This document shows, piece after piece, positions 9,089 to 17,743 of a stretch of 64,000 bases of DNA. A model generated the notes under the pieces. The model was not told where the DNA came from. It searched no databases and was given only the letters and a program-made list of their open reading frames with translations. Every line of letters begins with the position of its first letter. Positions within the stretch are counted from its first letter, which is position 1. Position numbers and translations under genes: made by a program. The stretch covers positions 186,001-250,000 of the forward strand of contig JBHIYN010000007.1 of assembly GCA_041984235.1 (NCBI GenBank), in the 5' to 3' direction. The stretch comes from JBHIYN01 sp041984235. Lineage in GTDB: Bacteria > Pseudomonadota > Gammaproteobacteria > Ga0077536.

Positions 9089-10236
9089 ACCGCGCCCGCC
9101 GCGGTCGCCACCAGGTCGCGTGCGCCAAGGCGCTCCAGGATCGCGAGGATCTCGCGCTCGAGAATGACACCGCGCTCGGGGAACTCGGCGATCGCGTCAT
9201 CGAACAGCTCGCGCAGCGCAACCGGCGACGCGCAGCGCTGCCATACCCACGCTTCCAGGCGCGAGAGGAGCAGCACGTGCCGCGGACCGGCGACGAGGCA
9301 GGCCGGGTAACGCCGGCCTTCGGCGGACACCATGCTGCACTCGGCGCTGCGCTGCACGACGCGCCCGAGCATGTCCTGCGTCATCGACGGCGGTTGAGCC
9401 ATGGCGTCTCCTCGAGCAGCCTCCCGTTTGCCGGCGCCGGTCCCGGGCAGGGAAAAATAGCGCTGCAGACCGGGGGGTACAAGCGGCCAGGCGCGGGCAT
9501 CCATGGCCGAGGGCGGACGCGCGCGAAAGTCGGAATGATTCTCCCCGGTGCCCAGTTGCTTGACCGCCGCGCGCCCGGGAAACGGGGCGAGTGCGGCGCC
9601 GCGCTCCGCGCACCAGCTCTTGCGGAACAGATGCGAGCCAAGGGTGCGCTTGACGTAGTCCTCGCCGAGCGCGGCCAGGATGCTCGCCTGGCTGCTGTGC
9701 CGGTCGAGACCCGCGGCAAGCAGTGGCGCGGCTATCACCCCGGTGCGCACGATATGGCCGGTGCCGCAGCGTTCGTCGAACTTCGACAACGGCGCCAGGC
9801 GTCCATGCTTGAGCCGGTAGCCGGCATCGATCGTCCAGCCTGCTTCGTCCGCGTGGCGATTGACGTGCGCGGCAATGTCGTTGCCGACGAAATCGTCGGC
9901 GTCGCAGAACATGACGTGGTCGGCGCCGATGGCCAGCGCCTCCAGTAGCGCGACCACGAGCTTGGTGCCGCGATCGTGGCGGATGGCGTCGATCTCCGAG
10001 GCGTCGTCCGTCGGCGGCGGCGGGGGTTCGAAGTCGACCGTGCGGACGAGCAGGTGGCTGCGCGCCCGCGGCAGGTGGTCAAGACGGCCACCAACCTCGT
10101 TGCACACCACCACAACGCGAAACGCGGGGTCGGTCTGCGCCAGCAGTGAACGCAGCGTGCTCTCGAGCAGCGACCAGACCCGACCATAGTCGTTGCTGTT
10201 CGCCGGGTGTCGAACGGTGGTGAGGAAGGCGAGCAT
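9064..10236 (-). CDS. GT-A-fold glycosyltransferase with C-terminal PqqD-like domain
   Basis: I place the start at ATG 10236 (MLAFLTTVRHPANS), 84 bp inside the longest frame, because the fold begins there and the longer form runs into the AraC gene. The product has 390 residues. The N-terminal ~270 residues look like a GT-A transferase: LRSLLAQTDPAFRVVVVCNE, then the metal site MFCDADDF. After a linker, the last ~90 residues (HVLLLSRLEAWVWQRCASP through ILERLGARDLV) resemble a PqqD winged-helix domain, best known for binding peptide substrates of radical-SAM enzymes. No precursor peptide or radical-SAM gene is in the window. Sulfotransferases lie on one side and an AraC regulator on the other. 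Confidence 0.65.
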   Translation of the reverse strand: MLAFLTTVRHPANSNDYGRVWSLLESTLRSLLAQTDPAFRVVVVCNEVGGRLDHLPRARSHLLVRTVDFEPPPPPTDDASEIDAIRHDRGTKLVVALLEALAIGADHVMFCDADDFVGNDIAAHVNRHADEAGWTIDAGYRLKHGRLAPLSKFDERCGTGHIVRTGVIAAPLLAAGLDRHSSQASILAALGEDYVKRTLGSHLFRKSWCAERGAALAPFPGRAAVKQLGTGENHSDFRARPPSAMDARAWPLVPPGLQRYFSLPGTGAGKREAARGDAMAQPPSMTQDMLGRVVQRSAECSMVSAEGRRYPACLVAGPRHVLLLSRLEAWVWQRCASPVALRELFDDAIAEFPERGVILEREILAILERLGARDLVATAAGAVQSVSTSG

Positions 10237-10258
10237 GCGCGGGACCGGTTGCAGCGTG

Positions 10259-11263
10259 TCAGGTCGTCCTCGCCGCACGGTAGTCGCGTGGCGCCAGTCC
10301 GTACTGGCGTTTGAACGCACGGCTGAAGTGCGCCGGGTCGGTAAAGCCGCAGCGATAAGCTATCTCGGCGATGGCGAGGTGCCGCTGTGCGGGGCTGCCG
10401 AGTGCCCTGCGCGCCCGTTCGAGCCGGCACATCCACACGTAGCGCATCAGGGAATGGTCCTCGCTGCGGAACAGCTCGTTGACGTAGCGTGGGGAGAAGC
10501 CGGTGGCCTGCGAGATCCGCCGCGTGTCCAGCGCCGGGTCGTCGAGGCATGCCTCGACATGGCGCTTGACCGCGTCGAGTGCCGCGCGGCGCGGCCGCGA
10601 AAGCTGGTGCCGGCCGGGCCGGTTGGCGTTGAGCGCGAGCACCAGCAGGTCCAGGACCTGCTCCTCCAGCGCCGCGCGCTGCGGTCGGTCGAGCCGCGCA
10701 AGATGGCACGCGGTCTCGCGCAGCATGGCCGAGAGGACCGCACCGAGACCGCAGTGTCCACGCACCGGCAGCGCGGCGTAACGCTCGACAGCGGGCAGCC
10801 AGGCGCGAAACCGCCGCCCCGGCACCGCGATCACGATCTTCGAGAACGGCTGCGGGCAGGTGATTGCATGCGGCTGGCGGAGGTCGTAGAGCGTGACATC
10901 GCCGGCCGCCAACGTCGTCTCGCTGTCGCCCTGGCGCAGGGTATAGGCGCCTTCCAGCAGCATCACGACGAACACCGCGTCGGTCGCCGCCCGTGCGGCG
11001 GCGCCGGCCGGACGCCGCAGGCTGATCGGCCCCGATCGCACCGTCGACAGGCGGCTGTCGCCCCATGCATGGATGTGCATCTCGTTGAACAGCGCGCAGC
11101 CGTTCATGGCGTCGACGTCGACCGCGGCGTAATGACGGCCAATGACGTCGCCCAGCCAGGCGCGGCGCTCCGGCGGCGGAACCGCCTCGGTGGACAGGAC
11201 GAGCGGCCCGGTGGCGATGTCGTCACCGGCCGCGGCCAGCCGGCCGCATGACCGGGTCGACAT
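10259..11263 (-). CDS. AraC-family transcriptional regulator
   Basis: A 334-residue protein. The N-terminal half is a cupin-like AraC-binding domain (FVVMLLEGAYTLRQGDSETTLAAGDVTLYDLRQPH). The C-terminal ~105 residues form the double helix-turn-helix, with the second HTH signature EIAYRCGFTDPAHFSRAFKRQYGLAPRDYRA. The layout resembles FeaR-like regulators that activate catabolic or stress genes. Its stop lies 22 bp from the start of the GT-PqqD gene on the same strand, so it may be co-transcribed with it. The effector is unknown. Confidence 0.88.
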   Translation of the reverse strand: MSTRSCGRLAAAGDDIATGPLVLSTEAVPPPERRAWLGDVIGRHYAAVDVDAMNGCALFNEMHIHAWGDSRLSTVRSGPISLRRPAGAAARAATDAVFVVMLLEGAYTLRQGDSETTLAAGDVTLYDLRQPHAITCPQPFSKIVIAVPGRRFRAWLPAVERYAALPVRGHCGLGAVLSAMLRETACHLARLDRPQRAALEEQVLDLLVLALNANRPGRHQLSRPRRAALDAVKRHVEACLDDPALDTRRISQATGFSPRYVNELFRSEDHSLMRYVWMCRLERARRALGSPAQRHLAIAEIAYRCGFTDPAHFSRAFKRQYGLAPRDYRAARTT

Positions 11264-11447
11264 GGCGGAGCGCTCCGTTCAATCGGAGCAGCGATGTTAG
11301 AACGCCGGCATCAGCCTGTAAACGCGCGCAGCGCCGCTGGAATCAAGCGCACGCGCCGTTGCGGTCATTCATCTCGCCGGCGCCACATCAGAGGCTTAGG
11401 CAGTGCCTGCCGGCAACCGGCAGCTGGTCCCTGACGGAGGACGAGAC

Positions 11448-11921
11448 ATGACCGAATCCACCGCTGCCGCGCCCAATCGCGTGTTGCTGGGCGGCGCCTG
11501 CGCCTGGCTGCTGGTAACCCTGTTGCTGGCGTGGTGCCTGGTCGGCCTCGGCTACGAAGTGGCGGCCGTGCAGGCGCTGTTCCCGGGCAAGTTCTCGCGC
11601 CTGTTACAGGCGCACATCGACTTCCTGCTGATGAGCGCACTGCTGCTCGGCTTCTACGCCGCCCGCGTCCCGCTGCCGCGCGTTGCCAGCCTGGCGATGG
11701 TCATCGGCGCCTTCACCAACTCCAGCCTGTTCCTGCTGATGGCGATGTTTCCGGTGCTCGACTTCACCACCCGGCCGCCCCCGCATCCGGCCCAGGGCGT
11801 GTACGAGGTCTACCTGTTCGCGAGCCTCTCGCTGACCACCTTCGGTTTCGCCACCGCGGCCATCACGGTGTTGCGCTGCCTGCTGCGGCATCAGCATACG
11901 CGCCCCGCGGCAACGGACTGA
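11448..11921 (+). CDS. Small four-helix integral membrane protein of unknown function
   Basis: A 157-residue protein starting at ATG 11448. The start is chosen for the good Shine-Dalgarno (ggagg) a few bases upstream; the frame begins 45 bp earlier without one. Four hydrophobic helices are visible: LLGGACAWLLVTLLLAWCLVG, then FLLMSALLLGFYAA, then MVIGAFTNSSLFLLMAMFP, then LFASLSLTTFGFATAAITVL. A histidine (AHIDF) sits at the edge of helix two. The pattern loosely recalls hydroxylaminobenzene-mutase-like membrane proteins, but I cannot claim membership. It stands alone between a leftward AraC gene and a leftward response regulator. Confidence 0.6.
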   Translation: MTESTAAAPNRVLLGGACAWLLVTLLLAWCLVGLGYEVAAVQALFPGKFSRLLQAHIDFLLMSALLLGFYAARVPLPRVASLAMVIGAFTNSSLFLLMAMFPVLDFTTRPPPHPAQGVYEVYLFASLSLTTFGFATAAITVLRCLLRHQHTRPAATD

Positions 11922-11936
11922 TGCGGCGCCTCGCGC

Positions 11937-12410
11937 CTACGCCTGCACCCGCTGGATCTGTGCGAAGCCGAACCAGTAGCTGCACAGGGTACGCATGGCC
12001 CGGCACAGATCCTCGAACGACTCAGGCTTGGAGATGTAGCTGTTGGCACCGGCACGATAGGCATTACGGATGTCGCGGCCGGCCGAGGACGTCGAGAACA
12101 CCACTACCGTCAGGTCGCAGAAGGTCTCGTCGCTGCGCATCGCCTGCAGCACCTCGACGCCGTTGGTCTTCGGCATGTTGAGGTCCAGCAGCACCAGGTC
12201 AGGGCGCGGCGCGCTGGACGGGTCACTGAACGCCCCCTGGTGGCGCAGGTAATCCATCAGCTCGGCGGCACTCTCCACCGTGCGCAGTTCACAGGTGCTG
12301 TTGATGCTGCGCATCGCCTCGCTCGCCAGCAACAGGTCTTCGGGATCGTCATCGACCATCAGGATGACGCGCCCGGCGGCGTCGTCATGCGGCTTCGCGG
12401 ATTTGTTCAC
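11937..12410 (-). CDS. Single-domain response regulator (Rcp1-like)
   Basis: A 157-residue receiver domain with no output domain. The acidic triad is MVDDDPE, the phosphoacceptor Asp is in LVLLDLNMPKT (around residue 76), the switch Ser/Thr is in VVVFSTSS, and the conserved Lys is in YISKPES. The GTG start at 12410 lies inside the 3' end of the kinase gene (26-bp overlap), and the longer frame would lie wholly inside the kinase, so GTG is preferred. Receiver-only proteins of this type pair with phytochrome- or HAMP-type kinases and pass phosphate to another partner or act through protein contacts. It is the last gene of a binding protein-kinase-regulator operon. Confidence 0.88.
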   Translation of the reverse strand: MNKSAKPHDDAAGRVILMVDDDPEDLLLASEAMRSINSTCELRTVESAAELMDYLRHQGAFSDPSSAPRPDLVLLDLNMPKTNGVEVLQAMRSDETFCDLTVVVFSTSSAGRDIRNAYRAGANSYISKPESFEDLCRAMRTLCSYWFGFAQIQRVQA

Positions 12411-14274
12411 TCTCGACTCCTGGTAGTTCGACCTTGAATATGGCGCCTTCGCCCGGCGCGCTGCGCGCGGTGAGCTTGCCGCCGTGGCGTTTGACAATAT
12501 GGTTCACGATGGCCAGCCCAATACCGCTGCCGGGATACTCCGCGCGGCCATGCAGGCGCTGGAACGGCTCGACGATGCGCTCGAAGTAGTGCTCGTCGAA
12601 ACCGATGCCGTTATCACTGACTTCGACGAGGAAATGCGTGTCGTGGCTACGCGCGTCGGGGTGGCAGGTGCAGGGTACCGGGCGCGAGGAAATGTCCACC
12701 ACCGGTGTCTTGCCCGCGTCGCGGTACTTGATGGCATTCGAGATCAGGTTCTGGAAGACCTGCCGCATCTGGCTGGGATCGGCGGTCAGCTCGGGCAGCT
12801 CGCCGATACTGACCCGCGCCCCGCTCTCCTCGATGGAAAGCCGCAGATCGTCCACCACCTCGTTCACGATCGTTTCCAGCTCGACGCGCTCGAAGGGCGT
12901 CTCGTTACGCCGCGTGCGCGAGAAGGCCAGCAGGTCCTCGATCAGTCCGCGCATGCGCGAGATGGCACCCACGGTCCGCTGCATCATGTCCTTCGCGCGC
13001 GGCGCGTCACCATCGTCCAGGCTCTTGCCGAGGATATCGATGAAGGCCTGGATCTTGCGCAGCGGCTCCTGCAGATCGTGCGAGGCGACATAGGCGAAGC
13101 GCTCGAGCTCGGCGTTCGACTCGGCGAGCTGGCCGGACTGCTGGTCGAGTCGATCAGCCAGGTCCTTGAACGCCTGCGCCGCGGCGGCCATGTCGCCGAC
13201 TTCGTCGCGGCGATCACGGCCCGGGATGTTGCGGATCGAGGCACCCTCGGCGAGCCGGCTCAGAGTCTCGGCGATGGCGTTGACCGGCCGCGCGATATTG
13301 GTCGCGACCAGCACCGCCGATCCGAAGGCGAGCACGAATATACCGATGCAGGCGAGCAGGAAGCGGTTGCGCAGGCTGGAGAAGGTGTCGTGGATGTCAC
13401 CGCGCTTCTCCGCCATGCGCCGCAGGTGTTCGTCGCGCAGGGTCGCCGAGGCACGGCCGATTTCCGCGCTGCGCCCGGCCATGACCACGTTCAGCAGGTA
13501 CATCTGGTTGCGCTTGAGCTGGACGATTTCGCTGAACAGCGCCTCCACCCGTCGCGCCGGGACCGGCGGATCCGCGGGTACCGCAGACAGCGGATCGCCG
13601 CGCAGGCGCAAGGTCAGACCCTTGATGCGCTGGGTCAGGGCGTTTGCATTGTCGATGACGGCGCGCGCAGTGCCGGTATCCGGTGCCTCGAGATAGAGTC
13701 GGGAGTGCACGTGGATGCTCTCCAGCGCACTCAGCGCCGCCCCGATCACGCGCGCCGTGCCGGCCTGTCCGGCTTGCCGTGCGGCCTGGCCGGCGTCCTC
13801 CAGCCACGTTCTCAACTCGGGAATCGTCCGCGACTCGTACTCCCCGCGCAGTTGCCGGATGCGCTCGTTGCTGGTCACGATCTCCTCGAAGTCGCGCACC
13901 ACTTCGCCGTAGTAGCGACGCAGGCGCGCGACCGTTTCCTGGTCTGGCTCGGAGCCCGCACCCACGGTGCCGAACTTGGATTGCAGCAGCTTGTCGAGGC
14001 GCCCCTGCTCCTCGCGGATCTTGGTCAGCACGCCGCGGTAGCCGACCACGGTGTAGAGCAGGGTACTGCGCTGGAGGTCGCCCCACAGGGCGTCGAACTC
14101 GCTCGCGAGCAGGGCGTTGTGGGTCTCGCCCTCGAGAATCTCGAAGTCGTCGAGGAGCTGCATGTAGCTCGTGAACATGAACACGCCGAGCACCACGACC
14201 AACGCGATCACCGGCACGAAGCCGATGAAGATCTGGTCCTTGAGCGGAAACCGGGACAGTACGCGCGACAGCAT
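12385..14274 (-). CDS. Membrane sensor histidine kinase with periplasmic helical domain and HAMP
   Basis: A 629-residue protein. TM1 is about residues 17-36 and TM2 about 305-326, flanking a ~270-residue, mostly helical periplasmic sensor region with no recognised small-molecule fold. A HAMP domain follows (NIARPVNAIAETLSRLAEG). The HisKA phosphoacceptor is His399 in ASHDLQEPLRK. The HATPase domain has N box NLISNAIKY, G1 DNGIGFD and G2 GSGIGLAI. All catalytic residues are present. It starts 10 bp after the stop of a solute-binding protein gene and overlaps the response regulator, so the operon encodes a periplasmic binding protein, a transmembrane kinase and a receiver. The simplest reading is that the loaded binding protein signals through this kinase. 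Confidence 0.9.
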   Translation of the reverse strand: MLSRVLSRFPLKDQIFIGFVPVIALVVVLGVFMFTSYMQLLDDFEILEGETHNALLASEFDALWGDLQRSTLLYTVVGYRGVLTKIREEQGRLDKLLQSKFGTVGAGSEPDQETVARLRRYYGEVVRDFEEIVTSNERIRQLRGEYESRTIPELRTWLEDAGQAARQAGQAGTARVIGAALSALESIHVHSRLYLEAPDTGTARAVIDNANALTQRIKGLTLRLRGDPLSAVPADPPVPARRVEALFSEIVQLKRNQMYLLNVVMAGRSAEIGRASATLRDEHLRRMAEKRGDIHDTFSSLRNRFLLACIGIFVLAFGSAVLVATNIARPVNAIAETLSRLAEGASIRNIPGRDRRDEVGDMAAAAQAFKDLADRLDQQSGQLAESNAELERFAYVASHDLQEPLRKIQAFIDILGKSLDDGDAPRAKDMMQRTVGAISRMRGLIEDLLAFSRTRRNETPFERVELETIVNEVVDDLRLSIEESGARVSIGELPELTADPSQMRQVFQNLISNAIKYRDAGKTPVVDISSRPVPCTCHPDARSHDTHFLVEVSDNGIGFDEHYFERIVEPFQRLHGRAEYPGSGIGLAIVNHIVKRHGGKLTARSAPGEGAIFKVELPGVESEQIREAA

Positions 14275-14284
14275 GGTCAGTGAC

Positions 14285-15541
14285 TCAGGCCAGAATCAGC
14301 TCGTGCCACAGGGGCAGCGAGTACTCGTATACGTCCATCACCGAATTCCACACGGCAATGTTGCTGAAGCGGTTGGTATACGAGCCACCGTTGCGGATCT
14401 CTCCGGCCTGTACCGAGACGCGGCCATCGGTGCCACGCAGCACGTCCGCCGCCGGCTGACCGTCGTACCAGTAATCCCACTCCTGCGGACGCAGGAACTC
14501 GCGGGAGCGTTCCGCGTTGGAGATGTAATAGCCCTGTCGCGCGATGAACGCGCCGGGCCAGCCCGACAGCCACCAGTTCATGTAGCGGTAGGCGGCGTCC
14601 CTGGCGTGGCCTTCGGTGCGCGACGACAGGCACATGACGCCGTGCCAGGCACGGTACCCTTCGCGTGGCGCGGCGTAGACCACGGGTACGCCGACGCCAT
14701 TGAGGCTGGAGACCGCGGGCGAGAACATGCTCGAGATCACGGTACGCCCGCTGCGCATGAACTCGATTGACTCGGGGACCGAGTTCCACAGCCCGGCGAA
14801 ATGGCCGCGGTGCTTGTACTCGACCAGGATCGCGAACAGCCGGTCGACCTCGTCGCGCGTCAGGCGGCCGATATCGCCGAAGCTCATCAGACCCTGCGCC
14901 TGCACCGCGAGCGCGGCGTCGAAGATTCCGATGGTCGGCGCATTGACCAGGGCCACGCGCCCGGCCCACTCCGGCTCCAGCAACATGCCCCACGACTCGG
15001 TGCGATAGGCTTCGCGGCGCGCGATGTGCGCGGTGTTGTAACCGAACGAGTCGGTGTTGTGGACGTACGGCAGGAAGCTGATCTTCGGACCCGGATCCGG
15101 TCCCAGGCCGCCACCGGGCTGCACGTAGAGCAGCTTGTAGGGCGCATCGCCCGCGCCCAGCGGGGCGTCCGCGCTGATGCGCCCGGTCTTGGTCAGGTCA
15201 TTGATCTCGCCCCAGTACTGCAGGCGCTCGATCTCAATGCCCTGGATCGCGTGGGCTCGCCACAGCACCTGCAGGCTGTCCGACCACTGCTCGTAGAGGT
15301 CGAACGATTCGGGCTTGCTCGCCGCGCGCTGCAGCACCTCGGCGCTGCCGCCCGGCTCGAACTCGATGTCGATGTCGAGGTCGGCCATCGCGCGGCGACG
15401 CAGGCTTTCCTGCAACGTGACGTGGGTGCCGAGCACGCGCAGGCGCGGGCGCGGGCGCGCCATGACGTAGGGCGCGGCCACCAGCGCACCGGCGGCTGCG
15501 CCGCCGCGCTTGAGGAAGGTGCGTCTGGTTTGCTGCGACAT
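14285..15541 (-). CDS. Tat-exported periplasmic solute-binding protein (PotD-like)
   Basis: A 418-residue protein with a twin-arginine signal (RRTFLKRGGAAAG, then AAPYVMARP). The rest reads as a type II periplasmic binding protein of the spermidine/putrescine class: FDLYEQWSDSLQVLW, SFLPYVHNTDSFGYN, WAGRVALVNAPTIGIFDAAL, and a C-terminal AYRYMNWWLSGWPGAF. No ABC permease or ATPase gene adjoins it. The gene 10 bp downstream is a sensor kinase instead. Binding proteins that feed kinases rather than transporters are known (LuxP-LuxQ, TorT-TorS). Ligand identity cannot be read, and polyamine is only a family-level guess. Confidence 0.85.
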   Translation of the reverse strand: MSQQTRRTFLKRGGAAAGALVAAPYVMARPRPRLRVLGTHVTLQESLRRRAMADLDIDIEFEPGGSAEVLQRAASKPESFDLYEQWSDSLQVLWRAHAIQGIEIERLQYWGEINDLTKTGRISADAPLGAGDAPYKLLYVQPGGGLGPDPGPKISFLPYVHNTDSFGYNTAHIARREAYRTESWGMLLEPEWAGRVALVNAPTIGIFDAALAVQAQGLMSFGDIGRLTRDEVDRLFAILVEYKHRGHFAGLWNSVPESIEFMRSGRTVISSMFSPAVSSLNGVGVPVVYAAPREGYRAWHGVMCLSSRTEGHARDAAYRYMNWWLSGWPGAFIARQGYYISNAERSREFLRPQEWDYWYDGQPAADVLRGTDGRVSVQAGEIRNGGSYTNRFSNIAVWNSVMDVYEYSLPLWHELILA

Positions 15542-15666
15542 GCCGCCTGCGGGCCCCGGGAGTACTCACCCGGAATAGCGGCCGCTCCGGGCCGGGCTTG
15601 AACCGGCCCGGTCAGGCTGCACCGTGCCCTCGCCGGCGGCCCGCACCCGGCCAGTGGCCACGAGCC

Positions 15667-15701
15667 GCCGGGACGGGCCGGCGCCGCGAGCCCGTCCCGG
15701 C
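15667..15701 (-). terminator. GC-rich hairpin downstream of the dihaem cytochrome gene
   Basis: A perfect 12-bp stem (GCCGGGACGGGC at 15667-15678 with its complement at 15690-15701) and an 11-nt loop lie 12 bp beyond the cytochrome stop. There is no T-tract, so termination may be Rho-assisted, or the hairpin may stabilise the upstream mRNA 3' end. It separates the cytochrome gene from the binding protein-kinase operon. Confidence 0.55.
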
Positions 15702-15712
15702 GCAAACGCGCC

Positions 15713-17488
15713 TCACAGCGTCTTCAGGTACTCGAGCAGGGCCTTCTTCTCCGCCGCCGACAGCGTCGTGCCGTACTCGTGACCGCAGCGGCTGTTACCG
15801 GAGTTGCGCGCGCCGCAGTCGCTGGTAACAAGGGTGTAGCCGGAGCCGGGCTGGGCCGCGGCCAGGCCGACCGCCTCGATGTCGTAAGCCGGGCCGACCG
15901 CGAAGCTGGCCTGGCGCCGGGCGGCCGGCTCCAGCAGGTCGGCGAGCGTCGCGACGCTGCCGTTGTGCAGGTAGGGAGCCGCCGCCCAGATCCCCTGCAG
16001 CACGCGGGACTCGTAGCGGCAGCCGCCGTCGTCCGTCGGTTGGGGATCGGCCATCTGCTCCACTTTCTTCAGACCCTCGTCGACGATGCCGGTGAGGGAC
16101 TGGAGTTCGGGGTGGGCATGGACCTGTCCTTCTTCCAGCGCGCGTACGCGCTCCGCCGCGCTGCGCAGGCTGAGCGCGTGCTGCGCGATGGTTCCGCTGA
16201 CGGCGACGTCGAGAATGTTGGCCGCGGCGTCTTCCGCCGCGAGGCGAGGCTTGGTCGGCAATACCCGCTTGCCTTCGAGCACGCCCGATTTCGCCGTGCG
16301 GGTCAGCAACTGGCACTCGCGCGTATCGGTACCGACGTCGAGCACCGGGGTCGCCCAGGTCGGGTGATCAAACGAGCGGAACGCGCCGGTCCGGATCCCG
16401 TGGCATTGCACGCAGCCACCGTTCGCGGTGTCACGATCGAAGACTTCCTTGCCTTTGGACGCCAGCACATCGTCCACTGGCCACGGCCACTGCGGCGGGC
16501 CAATCAGCCAGATCAGGTCTTCGACCGCGTCCAGGCCTTCGAAGTTGGCCGAGTTGTACGCGAGGTAGTCGATGCCCAGCAGGCTGTCGTCCTTCTGCGG
16601 CCGGAAATCGGCGAACACGCCGTAAACCTCGCCGAGGTTGCGCCCCAGTGCCAGCAGGCTGTTGCCGTTCTCGGCGAAGCCCGGCCACTGGGTGCGATCC
16701 TGACGCGCAGCGTTCCACAGAAAGGGGTAACGCACCGGTGCATCCGCGGTCCGGATGTTATCGGCGATGAGGTAGCTCGGCGGCGGGCCGATGTCGAGCC
16801 CGGTCAGACGGTTGAAGATCATCGCCACGGCGTCCAGCCGTCCCGGGCCCCATGACGTCTGCGGCAACGAGCGCACCACGAGCTCGTGGTACGGACCGTA
16901 CCAGGTCTCGACGTTCACCCGCAGTTGCGCTTTGGCGCTGGCGTCGCCGCCGCTGCCGAGCACCGCTTTCGCGAAGGCGTCGAAGGCCGTGTCGTCGGCC
17001 AGCACCCGCCCGACCGCGCCGTCGAGCTCGGCGAGGAAGGCCTGGAAGTCGGCGAAAGCGGGGCCGCCGTCGACGCGATAGGCGGTGCCGTCGACCTCGA
17101 TCTGCCGGGTGTGGCAGGCCGAGCAGGTCATGCCCACGAAGGCGCCGTCGCCGGCCGGTGCAAGGGTGAAGCCGATCGGCAACTGCGCGGACGGCCCGTT
17201 GGGATTCGGCAGGTAGCCGAAGCGCGCGAGCGCGTCGTGCGTGAAGCCGGCTCCGCCAGCGGTGCGCAGGGCCTGCATCCACTTCCACGGCATGATGCGC
17301 GAACCCTGGTCCTGGCTGTAATAGCTGTCGCGCGCCGTATCGGTCCATGCCGCGCCCTGGTCCAGCCTGACCACCGGGCCGGCGCGACTGGCGGCCATGC
17401 ACACCAGCAGCAGGGCCGGGAGCAGCACGCGGCCAGCGCGGACCGGTATCCGTTCACGGGGGTGTCCTTGCGTCTCGACGGGGTTCAT
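15713..17488 (-). CDS. RoxA-like dihaem c-type cytochrome (MauG/CcpA superfamily)
   Basis: A 591-residue protein from ATG 17488, which is preceded by ggagg; the longer frame has no signal peptide. It has an N-terminal signal (VLLPALLLVCMAASRAG) and two haem-attachment motifs, CSACH (122-126) and CVQCH (359-363). The segment VRYPFLWNAARQDRTQWPG and the C-terminal block GIWAAAPYLHNGSVATL match what I recall of rubber oxygenase RoxA/RoxB and relatives rather than classical ~330-residue cytochrome c peroxidases. RoxA-type enzymes use dioxygen to cleave polyisoprene in the periplasm or outside the cell. Many homologues have unknown substrates, so function is inferred only to class. Neighbours are an aldo/keto reductase upstream and a sensing operon downstream. 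Confidence 0.75.
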   Translation of the reverse strand: MNPVETQGHPRERIPVRAGRVLLPALLLVCMAASRAGPVVRLDQGAAWTDTARDSYYSQDQGSRIMPWKWMQALRTAGGAGFTHDALARFGYLPNPNGPSAQLPIGFTLAPAGDGAFVGMTCSACHTRQIEVDGTAYRVDGGPAFADFQAFLAELDGAVGRVLADDTAFDAFAKAVLGSGGDASAKAQLRVNVETWYGPYHELVVRSLPQTSWGPGRLDAVAMIFNRLTGLDIGPPPSYLIADNIRTADAPVRYPFLWNAARQDRTQWPGFAENGNSLLALGRNLGEVYGVFADFRPQKDDSLLGIDYLAYNSANFEGLDAVEDLIWLIGPPQWPWPVDDVLASKGKEVFDRDTANGGCVQCHGIRTGAFRSFDHPTWATPVLDVGTDTRECQLLTRTAKSGVLEGKRVLPTKPRLAAEDAAANILDVAVSGTIAQHALSLRSAAERVRALEEGQVHAHPELQSLTGIVDEGLKKVEQMADPQPTDDGGCRYESRVLQGIWAAAPYLHNGSVATLADLLEPAARRQASFAVGPAYDIEAVGLAAAQPGSGYTLVTSDCGARNSGNSRCGHEYGTTLSAAEKKALLEYLKTL

Positions 17489-17743
17489 CGCGCTATCCTC
17501 CTGCACCGGTGGGCGGGTCCGCGGAATACGGCTCGTGTGCCGTCCCGGCATCGTCCTGCGCACGTTTATAGGCCGTTGCGCTGGCGGACACCTGTGACAT
17601 AAAGCACCGCGAGCGCGCGCAGCGCCGGCGCGCCCCGCCCACGGTGGCGCGCAATCGCACCACCAGCCTACGCCGTCGCCGCCAGCGAAGGCATCGCCGG
17701 CCCGCGGCCTCACCCAAATGCGCGAGAACGCGCGGCCGGCGCC

